Assembly (NCBI GenBank): GCA_001599975.1
Contig: BCIO01000001.1
Location: 992,001 to 1,056,000 of the forward strand
Length of the DNA stretch: 64,000 nt
Source of the DNA: Cystobasidiopsis lactophilus
Lineage: Eukaryota; Basidiomycota; Agaricostilbomycetes; Agaricostilbales; Chionosphaeraceae
Reading direction: 5' to 3'
Of this stretch, positions 54,601-64,000 are shown piece after piece. Every line of letters begins with the position of its first letter. Position 1 is the first letter of the stretch. The position numbers and the translations under genes were made by a program. Below the pieces are notes generated by a model. That model ran no database searches, was not told where the DNA came from, and saw only the letters and a program-made list of their open reading frames with translations.

Positions 54601-55734
54601 AGTGCCCGTTCGAGTACAATAGCGAAAGCGCGATCGATTCACCAGTCGACACCGAGCCAGAGTCGGCCACCACCAAAAGAAAAGGCAAAGCGAAAGCAAG
54701 CGACGCCGACCTCGACAAACCCATGTTTGTGCTCACCAAATGCACCCACCTCTACTGCTACCTTTGCTTCAAGAAGCACGTCTGCAACGCCTTTCCACAA
54801 ATCACCGCCGCCGACCGCTCCGTCTGCGAGATCTGCAAGCTGGATATCACTCCCGTCATGGATGCGGTGATCCTGACCAAAGGTGATATCGCAACCGCGT
54901 CGGCCGATCTGGCCGCCAAGAAGTTGGATAGCAAAGTCAAGACACGGACGGTGGAACACAGCACCAAGATCAGGTGCGTTCGGTTTCTGCTTTTCTAACA
55001 AGATTCATAGCTCATGCAAGCACACAGGGAACTGATGGATGACCTGCTGCCTTTCTCTCGAGCCAATCCAGCTTCGGCCAATTATGATCCCGACGCTGGC
55101 GAGGACGCTTTGCTGTTCGACCGGCTCTCGATCGACACGGTCGACATTCCCAAGAAAGGCGAAGGAGCCAAATCGGTCGTCTTCTCCCAGGTAGGCATCT
55201 CCTAACTTCCGAGGTGCGTTGCAGAGGCTTACTTCAGTCGCAGTGGACCAAGCTGCTGGATCGAGTCGGGGATGCATTGGACCAAGCGGGCATGCGATAT
55301 CGGCGGCTTGACGGTACCATGAAGCGCGAGGACCGCAACAAGGCGATGGAGCAGTTCCGGGACGAGCCAGACTGCGAGGTGCTGCTGGTCTCGCTCCGAG
55401 CCGGTGGCGTCGGCCTCAACCTGACAATGGCCTCGCGAGTGTATCTTATGGTGAGTCTGTGTCTCAAGTTACAGAATACAGCTGCTAACTTTCGATCCAG
55501 GAACCTTTCTGGAACCCGGCCGTTGAGAACCAAGCCATGGACCGCATCCACCGCCTTGGCCAGACCAAGCCGGTCAAGATCACGCGCTACATCGTCCGGC
55601 AGTCCATCGAGGAGAACATGCTGGAGATCCAGAAGCGCAAGATGGAGCTGGCCAGCTTGAGCATGGCGCAGACTCTGTCCAAGGCGGAACTTGCGAAGCG
55701 TCGCGTGGAGGACCTGAAGATTCTGTTCAAGTAG
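51620..55734 (+). CDS. SNF2-family ATPase with RING finger (HLTF/Rad5-like group)
   Basis: Nuclear DNA translocase with ubiquitin-ligase RING, related to Rad5/HLTF/SHPRH. Start MAFQGQIFEEIEAYPQLLQM; about 330 residues of disordered N-terminus with a SUMO-interacting-like VIDLTGSDED, then a globular region (ILYNIPEIHFPADPAMQR). Helicase motifs: LYPHQKQALAFLLDRE, ILADDMGLGKTIVIISLIA, TLIVCPLSTVQNWEAQI, DYDVVITTFTTLATEY, FRVVLDEAQ, RRVCLSGTPLQNSLNDLFSL. An inserted RING (CSECPFEYN, CTHLYCYLCFKKHVC, CEICKLDI) precedes the C-lobe: KSVVFSQ, RYRRLDGTMKREDRNKAMEQ, VLLVSLRAGGVGLNLTMASR and DRIHRLGQTKPVKITRYIV. It ends VEDLKILFK (stop 55732-55734). Six short introns. Confidence 0.9.
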
Positions 55735-55840
55735 TTGACTCATTCGTGCGCTATTTCATAGACCACACCCGTCCCTTTTACGTAGTAGAGACCCCATTGT
55801 AACGTGTATAACCTTCGCATTTCCATTTGGCCTCGTGCCA

Positions 55841-57170
55841 TCAGATTTCCACGCTCGCATCGCCGTCCACATCCATCGAATGCTCGGTGGTTTGAGTGGC
55901 AACTGCACCCTCGCTCTGAGAAGCAATGGCTTCTTCCGGGATCTCCTCGTCGGCGACAGGCTGGACATCTGGGGAGACTGCAGTGGCAGCAGGCGCGACA
56001 GCTTGGGTGGTGCCTTCGGCATCGACCGGGTTGTGGGCGGGAGAGGAGTCGGATGGAGTTTCGTCGACAACAGGGCACACCAAATCGAGCCATTCGATAT
56101 CCAGATCGTCCTCCACATCGAACTGAGCGCGCACATCGGCGGAAGGGACGCCGGCGCGGTCTCTGCAATAGCTGATCAAGCACTCGATGCCGTCGGACCA
56201 GAACGTGGCGCCGTCTCGCATCAAGCCAATGTGACTCTGGCGCTCTTGGAAAGCCAAAGGGCTCGCGTCCGAGAACTTGTCCAGCTGGGCTTTCAGCTTT
56301 TCGGACTTGGCGAGCTCGACCTCGTAAGCTTGCAGCAACTGGGTGCGCTCCTCCTGTGTGCATCTCTCAGCTCGTGAGATTGCCACAGTGGGGCGAAAGT
56401 GCGAGCCGTTTCTTCTTTGCCCTCCTTGGCCACAGCGAGCTCCTTCTGCAACTGGGCGTTCGTGTCTTGAACGGCTTGCAGCTCCTTGGTCTTTGCGGCG
56501 TGTTGGTTCTTGATGGCGACGCCTTGTTGGCTGTAGACGAACGTAGTCGAAATCAGCCTTGAAAGCTAAAGTGGAAGGCACCTACGAAGGAAAGGACCAA
56601 AAGCTTTCCTCGCCCCCGAGTGACCGTATGAAGGGGAGCTCTCGAATGAAATGAAAAGAAACGCACTATTGTCCAGATCCAACCTTGACCGAGAAGAAAC
56701 CTGTTCAAGTAGCCAGTTTGGGGAATGGACGACACGAGCCCACCTTTTCATTCTGCACCAGTCCATCCAGAACAACTGGGAACCTCGGAGATATTAACAC
56801 ATCTGAAAGAAAACAGAAGTGTGAGGACGAGAAGCTCACGCAGCTGCACAACATCCTTGACGCTTTGCTGGACGATGCCCTTGAGCTTCGGAGCCAGCTT
56901 CTGTGAATGCAGCTTATTCAGCCCGAGGATGAGATGATGGGCAAGATCCTCACCTCCAGTTCCTTCATGCTGTAGACCTCTTTGGTTTCGTGGAAGAGCT
57001 CGAGCTGTCAGACGATGGCCTGAGTCTCAGCCACCGCAATCTCTGGCTCACGATGGGCTCTGACTGACCATTTTCTCTCTGTTAAGACCAGCTAAGCAGC
57101 AAGTACATCTTGCAAACGTGAGACGAGCCCCAAACCTCTTGGCCTCGGCTGACAGTCCTTTGGGCGGCAT
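55841..57170 (-). CDS. MND1: Mnd1 meiotic recombination protein
   Basis: Partner of Hop2; stimulates Dmc1/Rad51 strand exchange in meiosis. The start at 57170 gives MPPKGLSAEAKR, then micro-exon EKM, LELFHETKEVYSMKELE, KLAPKLKGIVQQSVKDVVQL, LVLDGLVQNEK, and two small exons giving VSSRSSFWSFPS, which match the winged-helix N-domain of Mnd1 residue for residue in length. The coiled-coil follows (KNQHAAKTKELQAVQDTNAQ, LQAYEVELAKSEKLKAQLDK) and the C-terminal domain SHIGLMRDGATFWSDGIECL plus FDVEDDLDIEWLDL. An extra acidic tail of about 90 residues ends DGDASVEI (stop 55841-55843). Dense small exons are typical of meiotic genes; regulated splicing is possible. Confidence 0.87.
56586..56603 (-). 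other. MND1: 18-nt micro-exon in MND1
   Basis: Encodes the conserved FWSFP(S) strand; flanked by an acceptor GAGGAAAG and a donor GTAGGT. The next exon starts by completing the Ser codon and reads QQGVAIKNQHAAKTKE. Confidence 0.7.
56684..56700 (-). other. MND1: 17-nt micro-exon in MND1
   Basis: Encodes VSSRS between an intron ending TGAACAG and one starting GTTGGA. Together with the 18-nt exon it gives a segment of the same length as the conserved Mnd1 winged-helix strand. Confidence 0.65.
57069..57078 (-). other. MND1: 10-nt micro-exon in MND1
   Basis: The bases AGAGAAAATG join AAG AG to CTC GAG CTC, giving AKREKMLELFHETKE, which fits the conserved Mnd1 N-terminus exactly. The flanking introns have GTTTGG...TTAACAG and GTCAGT...TGACAG ends. 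Confidence 0.75.
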
Positions 57171-57522
57171 TCTTGTTTTGCTGCCTGTCAGGCGCACAAA
57201 GGGCTTAAATGCGCATTCGGGATAGCTTGACGGCCATTGGCAACCTACTAAGATCTCAATCAAAGATTAAAGAGCTGATCGGTGGATGCCGAGGAGCAAC
57301 AGCCTTGACAGCTCCGATTTCGTCGATTCGCGCCACCGGCCGACTTTTGGGTCCCAAGGGGTCAATTCGTTAAAAGGTTTAAATGATACAAGTAGCTACT
57401 GGGTGGTTTTATGAGACTTCTCTAAAAAGAAGGGCTAACCCTCTCTTTCTTGCGATGGAAAAAAACAACAAGTCCCTGACACTGTGAAACGACACACTAA
57501 AAGTACTGCTCTTGATGGAACG

Positions 57523-59397
57523 TCACCGACCCCCTCGCTCGTTGATGACCTCCACAAGCGGACTCAAGTCCTGTGCACGAGAGACGGTAAAAATTTCGAA
57601 AGGAAATGAAAGGAGTGGTCAACACGCACCGGCTTGGCCGCCTTGAGCTTCCAGTTTTCCCTAGCGTACCATGCGCCTCCCAGTAATGTCAGGAAGCTGT
57701 GCAAGAGCGATCCGACTTATTAGCTCGTTCCCGGGCCGTTTGGAGAGACCAAAAACGCACATCCCTATGCTATTCGTGAACGAGACGTGGACCTGTGAAG
57801 ACTACCTCAACACAAGTCCACTCAGAACTTGAGTATTGAAGGGCCCTTACGTTAAAGAGCCAAACGGCGAGCACAATCTGTTGAGACCCGGGGAACAGGA
57901 TTGAGCACGACCTGCCGGGCCGAAAGCACGTCAGGAAAGACAAACCGTTAAACATTGCTTGACGTTGCCTGTGCGACCAGCTCCTTTGAACACGACGTCG
58001 TGATAGAAGGAGACGGTAAAACGCACCAGCAACAGTCATAGTCAAGGCCGACGTCTTCTTGTTGGCCGAGAAGCTGACGACGTTGAGCAGGAAGGCGATG
58101 CCGCCGTTCAAGGCGAGCGCGATGGCTCGAGAGCGCGTCATCTCCATCGCCCCGTACTCGCGCACTTGCTGCAGCTCGCCGGTTACCCAGGCGTAGAAGA
58201 CGCATTGGATGAAAGCCAAGGGTGACATCCGCATCTTGAATGGATCTAAGTTTGGACCATATAAGGTTCTTGAAAGGGGGCAGGCTTACAAGCAGGTCTA
58301 ATGGATGTAACCGTAGTCTGTGCAACCGCAATCAAAGGTATCAGCGGGGGAAAGCCGATGATGAGGGAGAAATCCGCAACGCACGTGCCAACGAGGAGCA
58401 AGTTGGTGGCGACGCCTTTCAAGCTGGCGAGGACGGCGCCGAGGATGGTGAGGCAGAAGCCAGCTGCGGTGAAGTAGTAGTCGCCGAAAGTGGCGAGGCC
58501 GACGCCGAAGACGACGGGGATGAGGGAGACGCAGACGCGGGTGGTGTAGCGCTTGTGGAGGAAGACGAGGTTGATGAGCATGGTGAAAATGGGCGTGGTG
58601 GCGCGGACGACCTGGTGGAAGGGCACGGAGGCGAGGTTGAGGGAGACGTTGGAGATGGCAATGTTGAGCGAGTAGAGGGCGGAGAAGAGCATGAGCGTGA
58701 TGCTCTCGTTTTGGCTTATGCGCGACGGCTTGAACAGGCCTTGCTGGTAGAGGAGCAAGCAGCCAAAGGTGCAGGCGAGGCAGTGGATGCCGGTCATCGT
58801 CCACGGGAAGGGAAACTTGACGAGCACAAACTTGTTGTACAGCGTCAAGCCGAGGTTGGCGAAGAAGTAGTAGACCAGCCAGGCCGAGCTCGAGTCGAGC
58901 AGCTTGACGAGCCCTGGCGGCAGGTGGCTGAGCAAGGCGGGGGGCGTGGAGGAGCCCGAGTTCTCGCTGAAGGTGTAGAACGGGCGCTTGATGCCGCCCG
59001 CGCCGCCGAGCAGCATGGGCGGCTTGTCCTTGGAGGGCGACGCCGAGCCAGACGCATCTGGTGACAGGGGCAGGCCGTTGCTGTGCCGGAGCGAGGCGGG
59101 CGAGCCATAGGGCGGCGTGTAGGAGGGCATCAAGTGCGGGCTGCCGCCATTGACGAACTCTGCGAAGAGCGGGTTGATGTTGGAGGGCGACTTGGGCGGG
59201 AGGGGCGTGGCCAGCGTCGACTGGAACTCGAACTCGGACTTCTCGTCCAGCGGCAGGTAGATCGAGTTGCGCTGGTTGTGGCCTTTGGGGAAGGCGCCCT
59301 GCTCGAGCACCGGGGTCGTGTAGGGCGACAGGCGGCTCCCCTCTTGCTCCAGATCCCCCTCCTCGGACGTCAGCAGGCTCCCATTCGGCCCTCCCAT
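57523..59397 (-). CDS. TPT-family sugar-phosphate/nucleotide-sugar transporter
   Basis: The start at 59397 gives MGGPNGSLLTSEEGDLEQEG and about 190 residues of Ser/Pro/Gly-rich cytoplasmic tail. The carrier follows with ten membrane segments: WLVYYFFANLGLTLYNKFVL, FPWTMTGIHCLACTFGCLLL, NIAISNVSLNLASVPFHQVV, VCVSLIPVVFGVGLATFGDY, LTILGAVLASLKGVATNLLL, FIQCVFYAWVTGEL, ANKKTSALTMTVAG + NVKQCLTIVLAVWLFN, and SFTNSIGIFLTLLGGAWYAR. The NKKTSALTMTVAGNVKQ motif is diagnostic of the family. It ends VEVINERGGR (stop 57523-57525). Late exons are small (about 30-50 nt). Probably Golgi or ER. An in-frame upstream ATG (MRALLFFLPPAP) is an alternative start. Confidence 0.85.
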
Positions 59398-59683
59398 TGA
59401 TCTGAAGGTCGACGGCGCTGGCGGGAGGAAAAACAAGAGCGCACGCATGAAATTCGCGAAGTCGCGGCCTTGCAGACCTGCTTGCTGGTGGTGCTGGCCC
59501 TGTGATTTGGGTGGCAAACGACCTTGAAGGAAGGAGGGACTGGGTATGATAAGAACAATGCAAGGTGGGTGACCGTAAACACAGTGCAGACGGACCCCCG
59601 GCCAACAAGAAACACACGGAGAACAACTTCGAAATACATCGGGGCTTGGCACAGTGGACGGCCTTCCCACACACTGAACCGTC

Positions 59684-60710
59684 CTAGGTTTCAGCAGAGT
59701 AGTGGGGGTACTGCGAGGGGATCTGCGTTTCGGAACTTGTCAGTTGAACGTTCGCACAAACGAGGAGGAGGAGAAGCGGACATGGCCTGAGGCTCGCACT
59801 TCGCGCAGCCACTCCTCGTCCCCTTGGTGCAGGTTGGCAGGTGGCGGCGCAAATTTCTCGTCCGACATGGCCACGAACGCGTCCTCGGGCATCTGAGCCG
59901 CCAGGTCCATCTCGCGGTCGCGCTTGTTCCGACGAGACATCCACCAGACGACCCCCATCAACACCAGCAGGCAAACGCCTCCAGCGGCGGCACCGCCTGC
60001 GATGGCTCCAATGTGGTTCGGGCCGGGAGCAGGGACAGACTGGCTCGTACAAAGTTAGTGCGCGCTTTGATCAAGACTCCAAGTGCCCAAATCTCACACT
60101 TGTTGGGACTGGCGTCGTGGTGGTCGTCGAAGGCGAGGTGGTTGAAGGCGAGGTAGTTGAAGACAGTGTAGTGGGCGTGGTAGTTGTCGTAGACAGCGGA
60201 GTCGTCGTGGTAGGCGTGGTCGTGGTGGTCGGGTAGGTTGGGGAGGGTTGGGGGCAATAGGTGTTGGTGGGATAGGAGTTCGTGTAATAGAGCGTTCGCG
60301 TGTTCACGGTGCGTTCCTGGACTCCGGACAGCACCAGACTATCGGGGTACTGGAAGGCACAAGGATTGAGCCTTGTCGGCGGGCAGAACGCGAAGGTCAA
60401 CAAACAGGGCTTTGGACAATGCTAGACGTCTCCGGGATCAAGTTGCCCACGTCGTCGGTGCTATAGTAGGTCGAGTAATGTGTCCAAGCATGCAGGATGT
60501 TGTTGGAAGACACGTCGCCACAGATCGGGCCATCGGGGCTGTAAGTGCACAGGTACGCCGAGAAGACTGTGGCCTGTTTCCTCTCGATCAGACACCATGC
60601 AGTTCCGTGCAAGAAGAAGGCTCGCTCACCGTTGGCACTGCAGTGGTGATCACCCCTTGCTGATACGAGGTCGCGACATTGTAGCCGTATTGAGTGGTAC
60701 AGCCGGCCAT
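59684..60710 (-). CDS. Single-pass cell-surface protein with Thr/Pro stalk
   Basis: The start at 60710 gives MAGCTTQYGYNVATSYQQGV. A Cys-containing extracellular part follows (YLCTYSPDGPICGDVSSNNI, YTNSYPTNTYCPQPSPTYP), then a Thr/Ser/Pro-rich stalk of TTTTPTT-like units (about 60110-60240) that would be heavily O-mannosylated. The membrane helix is HIGAIAGGAAAGGVCLLVLM, followed by a basic stop-transfer (SRRNKRDREM) and a short acidic cytoplasmic tail ending PHYSAET (stop 59684-59686). The build recalls Mid2/Wsc-type wall sensors, but no WSC domain is seen and no signal peptide is evident at this start, so a first exon may be missing. Confidence 0.65.
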
Positions 60711-61477
60711 TATTGCTTCAGTGAGTTGGTTGTTCGCAAACAAGGATGCCAGCAAACAACAACAGCTGGGAAGATCCTTTGTCTGGCAAACTTGCCCGCA
60801 CGCAAAACATTGGCCAATGCGATCAAAAAACGTTAAATGAAGGGCACGCCGATCATTGGCGGCCTTTGATCGCGCTTGATCTGCCTGTCCTTGCCTCTGT
60901 CCAGGATGGCAAGATATTAAACGCAGTTATTCGAGCGGTTGAAGAACTGGGCGCAGACAAGGCTGGTCAAGGCAGCATCAACGCGCAACCCGAGTTCATT
61001 TAAGGAAAGAGCAGCATCGCGTTTTCTTTGGAGATCTGGCTCTGGTAGTCCGCAAACACAACACATAGAAGCTTCAGACCGAATAACAGACGGTGGCACA
61101 GGGAAGCTGAGGGCGGCGAAGAGGGGCGAAGCCTTAAATTTGGGCGCTCGCTCGCCTTTGAAGTTTGATAGTCAGGGCCCGACTCGCGCAGGTGCCTTCC
61201 TCGCGCCAGCACCAAGCAAAATGAGTGCTTTTACAGTCCCAAAGCTCGAGAAAGCACGGCGAGTCGTGAACAGTTTTGGGGCAACCTGGAGCACGGTGAC
61301 ATCGGTTTGCTGAGTTCTGGACCCTGTGGTGGGTGGCAAATTTTGGGTTCTTTTGGAATTGGTATTGCATGCTAGTATACAGGAAGCAAGACGATGAAGA
61401 AGTACAGAGTGAGAATGCTACAAGCGTCCGTTCCCGCGAAATGGAATGTGAAGCAACGGAAGCCATCAACCGCGACG
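60711..61477. other. Intergenic stretch
   Basis: Lies between the cell-surface protein start and the 3' end of the next minus-strand gene. Frames crossing it lack family resemblance. It could hide a signal-peptide exon of the surface protein, but I did not find a convincing one. Confidence 0.4.
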
Positions 61478-63415
61478 TTAGGGGTCCTCTTTGGGAAAGA
61501 ACCTGCTCTTGCTGGTGAATGAGAGAGGCTTTTTTGGACTCTGGGCGGCACCATCGCCAGGAACAGGATGGGCTACAGCTGCTGGAGCTGCTGCAACCCC
61601 TTTCCCTTTCGGGTCCGAGACAAGGGGCGAGTTTCCTGGACCTTTGGGGCCTGGTGGTACATGGTGCTGGTAAGGTGGAGCAGCAGAAGGCAGGCGCCAA
61701 GTCGTTTTCAGCTCGTGCAGCATTTTTTTGGGCAGGTCTTCCAAAGTCTGTTGAGGAGCTGAGCTGCTCCAGGCGCCGGCATTGCCATCAAGCACTGCTT
61801 TAATAGCAGAATGGGCTATGTTGTGTGGTCTCTGGTGGCGTGGCTCGTCCAAGGCCTTTTGGAGCCAGTCAAAGAGCGAGTGGAGGATGGTCTGTTTTTG
61901 GGTCAGTCCACAAATCTGGCGACTCGTAAAAAGCCTCACGCTGCTAATGGCCGGGGAAGCGCCGTGGGTATCGACATACTGGCTAGCAATTTCGAAATAT
62001 ATTTTGACTTCTTGCTTCAATTGATAATCGTCTAGAATGTCTGCGGGATAGTTCACATCATTTGCACACGCCGTGTCAAGGAAACACATACATAGAGCAC
62101 GCTGGATATGCCACTGGGAATCTCTTAGTAGCAGATGGCGGTGCTCGTCCCACATTCTAGTCAAATCCTTCGACTGAAGGCGCCGTTCAAGGTACGGTTC
62201 TCCATGTGAGGCCAGCTTTTGAGGGTCCTGATGCACCCAAAAACTCGGGTGCCGTTCCTCGAGCGATAATCCATTGTAGCGGCCAAGCCAGTAGATAAGA
62301 CTCGCCCACATCTGAAGGATCTGATAGCCCTGCCGAGGGTCGGGGCTCTCATTTGGCGGCAAGTAGGCCACTGGGAAGTAATAAGCTCGGGCCTCAAAAT
62401 CCTGAGGTGGGCGTTTTTGTCGCTCAGGCATATAATCTGCAGCTGGTCAAAACCGTGTTCGATTTTAGATAATGGCCCTCTCACCATTGAAAAAAGCATG
62501 CCAAATGTTCAGCATTTCGCGAAAGACGTGACCGAGGCAGTCTATCTCTTTTCCGACGAGACACAGGGCCGAAAGAGCATGGAAATTCTCTACTGTCCGA
62601 CAATTAGCAATTCGGCTCCAGGCAGAGGTAGCTTTGGCAGCGAGGTCATCTTTGGCTCGGCGCCACTGTTCTTTCTTTGGTCCCGTTTGAGCGTTTACAG
62701 CGTAATTTAGAAGTAAATCGACGACTGTCAAGGCATCTTGAGTAATACTGTCGAGCTCCGACACCGAGGCCTGGTGCTTCGGCGTCACATCGGCTCATCG
62801 CACATGGAAAAGAACGCCTACCTTTCGAGCAGAAGCAGAGTTAGTCTGCGAACGGGATTTGCCGGGGATCGCAGGACAACCAGTCAGCACCAAGGCAAGA
62901 TGACCGCGAACTAGAGCGCGCATGGCGGTGTGAAAGGCATCATCGAGAATTTTGATCTTCGTTGAATTCGGTGGCAAAATGAGAGGATTGTTGGTGACCG
63001 TTGCCATTGCGGAGGTGACCATTTGAGCGATAATTGGTCGCTCGACGTCAAATATCAATCCAAATTTGGTCTGCACAAGCCAGAGGCCGTTGGCAACGCT
63101 GTTGACACGCTGCTTTCGCTTCCCGTTCCGCCCGAAAGCGTTGATGGAAGCAATTTCGACTGCTTGCGCCAAAATTTGGAAACCGCGCAGCAACGGTCGG
63201 CTGTCCTTCGAAGGCCAAGTCTCCCATGAGAAATGTTGCAGAACAGGATTGTCGGAATGGTTCGCCTTGAGCTTTTCGAACTCTTCCTTGAGCTTCGCCA
63301 TCGTGGCTTCGTCCATTCTTGTCTGAAGGATGGGACCGCAGACAGAAGAAAATTGGTGGCAAAGGTCTCGATTCAGCGCTCGAGCCTGTACCAGCCTCGG
63401 TGAACTGAAAGACAT
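61478..63415 (-). CDS. Unrecognised protein, mostly helical
   Basis: Three main exons. The first starts MSFSSPRLVQARALNRDLCH (63415) and has DEATMAKLKEEFEKLKANHS and LLRGFQILAQAVEIASINAF. A short intron near 62780-62820 leads to ELDSITQDALTVVDLLLNYA and EQWRRAKDDLAAKATSAWSR. Another near 62435-62480 leads to MPERQKRPPQDFEARAYYFP, WASLIYWLGRYNGLSLEERH and EVKIYFEIASQYVDTHG. A Pro/Ala/Gly-rich tail ends SRFFPKEDP (stop 61478-61480). No membrane segments, signal peptide or known motif. Probably a lineage-restricted fungal protein; I cannot suggest a function. Confidence 0.6.
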
Positions 63416-64000
63416 CAGTCAGAACGGATCATCCACTAGAGCATAAAAGGTATGGAGCGCACGCGAGAGACAGAACGACTTGCTGGAGTGAGGACAACCC
63501 ACGCAAAAGGCCAGCAACTACGACCGCAAGAAGACCCTTCTGTCTTCATTGTTCTACTTGTCTCTCCCAGATACGACTTCACGAACAGCAACTTCGGGCA
63601 GCCTTTGTTGGAACCCAAGAGGACAGAGAAAGGGCACGGAAGCGCCTTCTGTCTTGATTGTTCTTCGTGTACTCTGAGACTGTAACGTACTTGGATGTGT
63701 TTGTACATGTTCATGTCTCGATTACGCATTCGATGCAGATAAGCCCTTCGAGACAGAGGCAAAGGCAAGCATTGCACGCCTCAAGGCCGTAAGTCTGTTG
63801 CTCGGGCTCCCCATTACACTAAGGAAAAGCAGAAGCGAGGGAGTGAAACAGCAAGATGAACCGATGCGAATGCAGCTCGAGGCCCGCAAAGAGGCCAGGA
63901 GCATCAGCGGCAGCATTCGAGGGCATTCACTGGGCACTGGGCAGGCGGCGTGCATAATCGGCATTGCTGGCCTCCCACGAACCTTTCAAAGCCCACGCGA
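63416..64000. other. Right-edge stretch, possible partial gene
   Basis: On the plus strand, DADKPFETEAKASIARLKA (about 63733-63789) followed by a GTAAGT donor looks like an exon, and an open frame continues to the edge (EGVKQQDEPMRMQLEARKEA). This could be the 5' part of a gene running off the window, but no start or family can be fixed. The rest is the promoter side of the 61.5-63.4 kb gene. Confidence 0.25.

Noticed and set aside
58240-59064. Long plus-strand open frame opposite the TPT transporter
   Set aside because: It is the exact antisense of conserved membrane helices and its residue mix (Glu/Gly/Asp/Arg repeats) is typical of a shadow frame in GC-rich coding DNA.
1-64000. Transposons, LTR or virus-like elements, CRISPR arrays
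   Set aside because: No reverse transcriptase, integrase, transposase, capsid or long terminal repeat was recognised; repeats are limited to the 20-bp minisatellite and the MFS duplication.

Overview
The window is nuclear DNA of a fungus, most likely a basidiomycete. Roughly half or slightly more of it is G+C by eye. It is gene-dense, and almost every gene is cut by many introns of about 45-80 nt with GT(G/A)(A/C)G-type donors and CTRAY-like branch points near the acceptor. A DyP-type peroxidase, an NADP-isocitrate dehydrogenase with two targeting signals, a DASH-complex subunit and a Rho3 GTPase support a fungus. I lean to Pucciniomycotina or a related basidiomycete lineage but cannot fix the species. 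About 30 protein genes are supported. No tRNA, rRNA, CRISPR array, virus-like element or transposon was recognised.

Layout. 0.3-5.4 kb: a sugar-phosphate (TPT) transporter and an F-box protein. 5.8-12.5 kb: a membrane acyltransferase, the Rho3 GTPase and a transketolase. 12.9-17.2 kb: a transporter-like protein fused to a DUF3431 domain, and an MFS transporter. 17.5-21.9 kb: an OGFr-domain protein, a TXNDC9/phosducin-like protein, a YjbQ-family protein and HGH1. 21.4-28.2 kb: a direct tandem duplication of about 2.5 kb carrying a whole DHA1-type MFS gene plus the 3' end of HGH1. The HGH1 piece is dead in the second copy, and the spacer between copies holds gene debris. 28.4-32.8 kb: DyP peroxidase, nitrilase and DASH subunit Hsk3. 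32.8-45.2 kb: an AT-hook/possibly Sds3-like chromatin protein, a small membrane protein, a HIRIP3-like nuclear protein, NADP-IDH, a small basic protein and a PH-domain protein. 45.6-55.7 kb: Prp24/SART3, an F-box/JmjC protein and a RING-SNF2 ATPase. 55.8-64 kb: Mnd1, a second TPT transporter, a Thr-rich cell-surface protein and an unrecognised gene.

The genes do not form a pathway cluster. They are mostly housekeeping functions (splicing, chromatin, translation-factor folding, carbon metabolism, transport, meiosis). Many share short divergent promoters or have 3' ends that nearly touch.

The most unusual theme is splicing. Homology-guided reading needs one-nucleotide micro-exons in RHO3 and in both paralogous MFS genes. 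It also needs 10-, 17- and 18-nt micro-exons in MND1, and GC-AG introns in at least three genes (probably four). All gene models here are inferred by eye from conserved protein motifs and splice consensus, so internal exon borders outside the quoted motifs are approximate.
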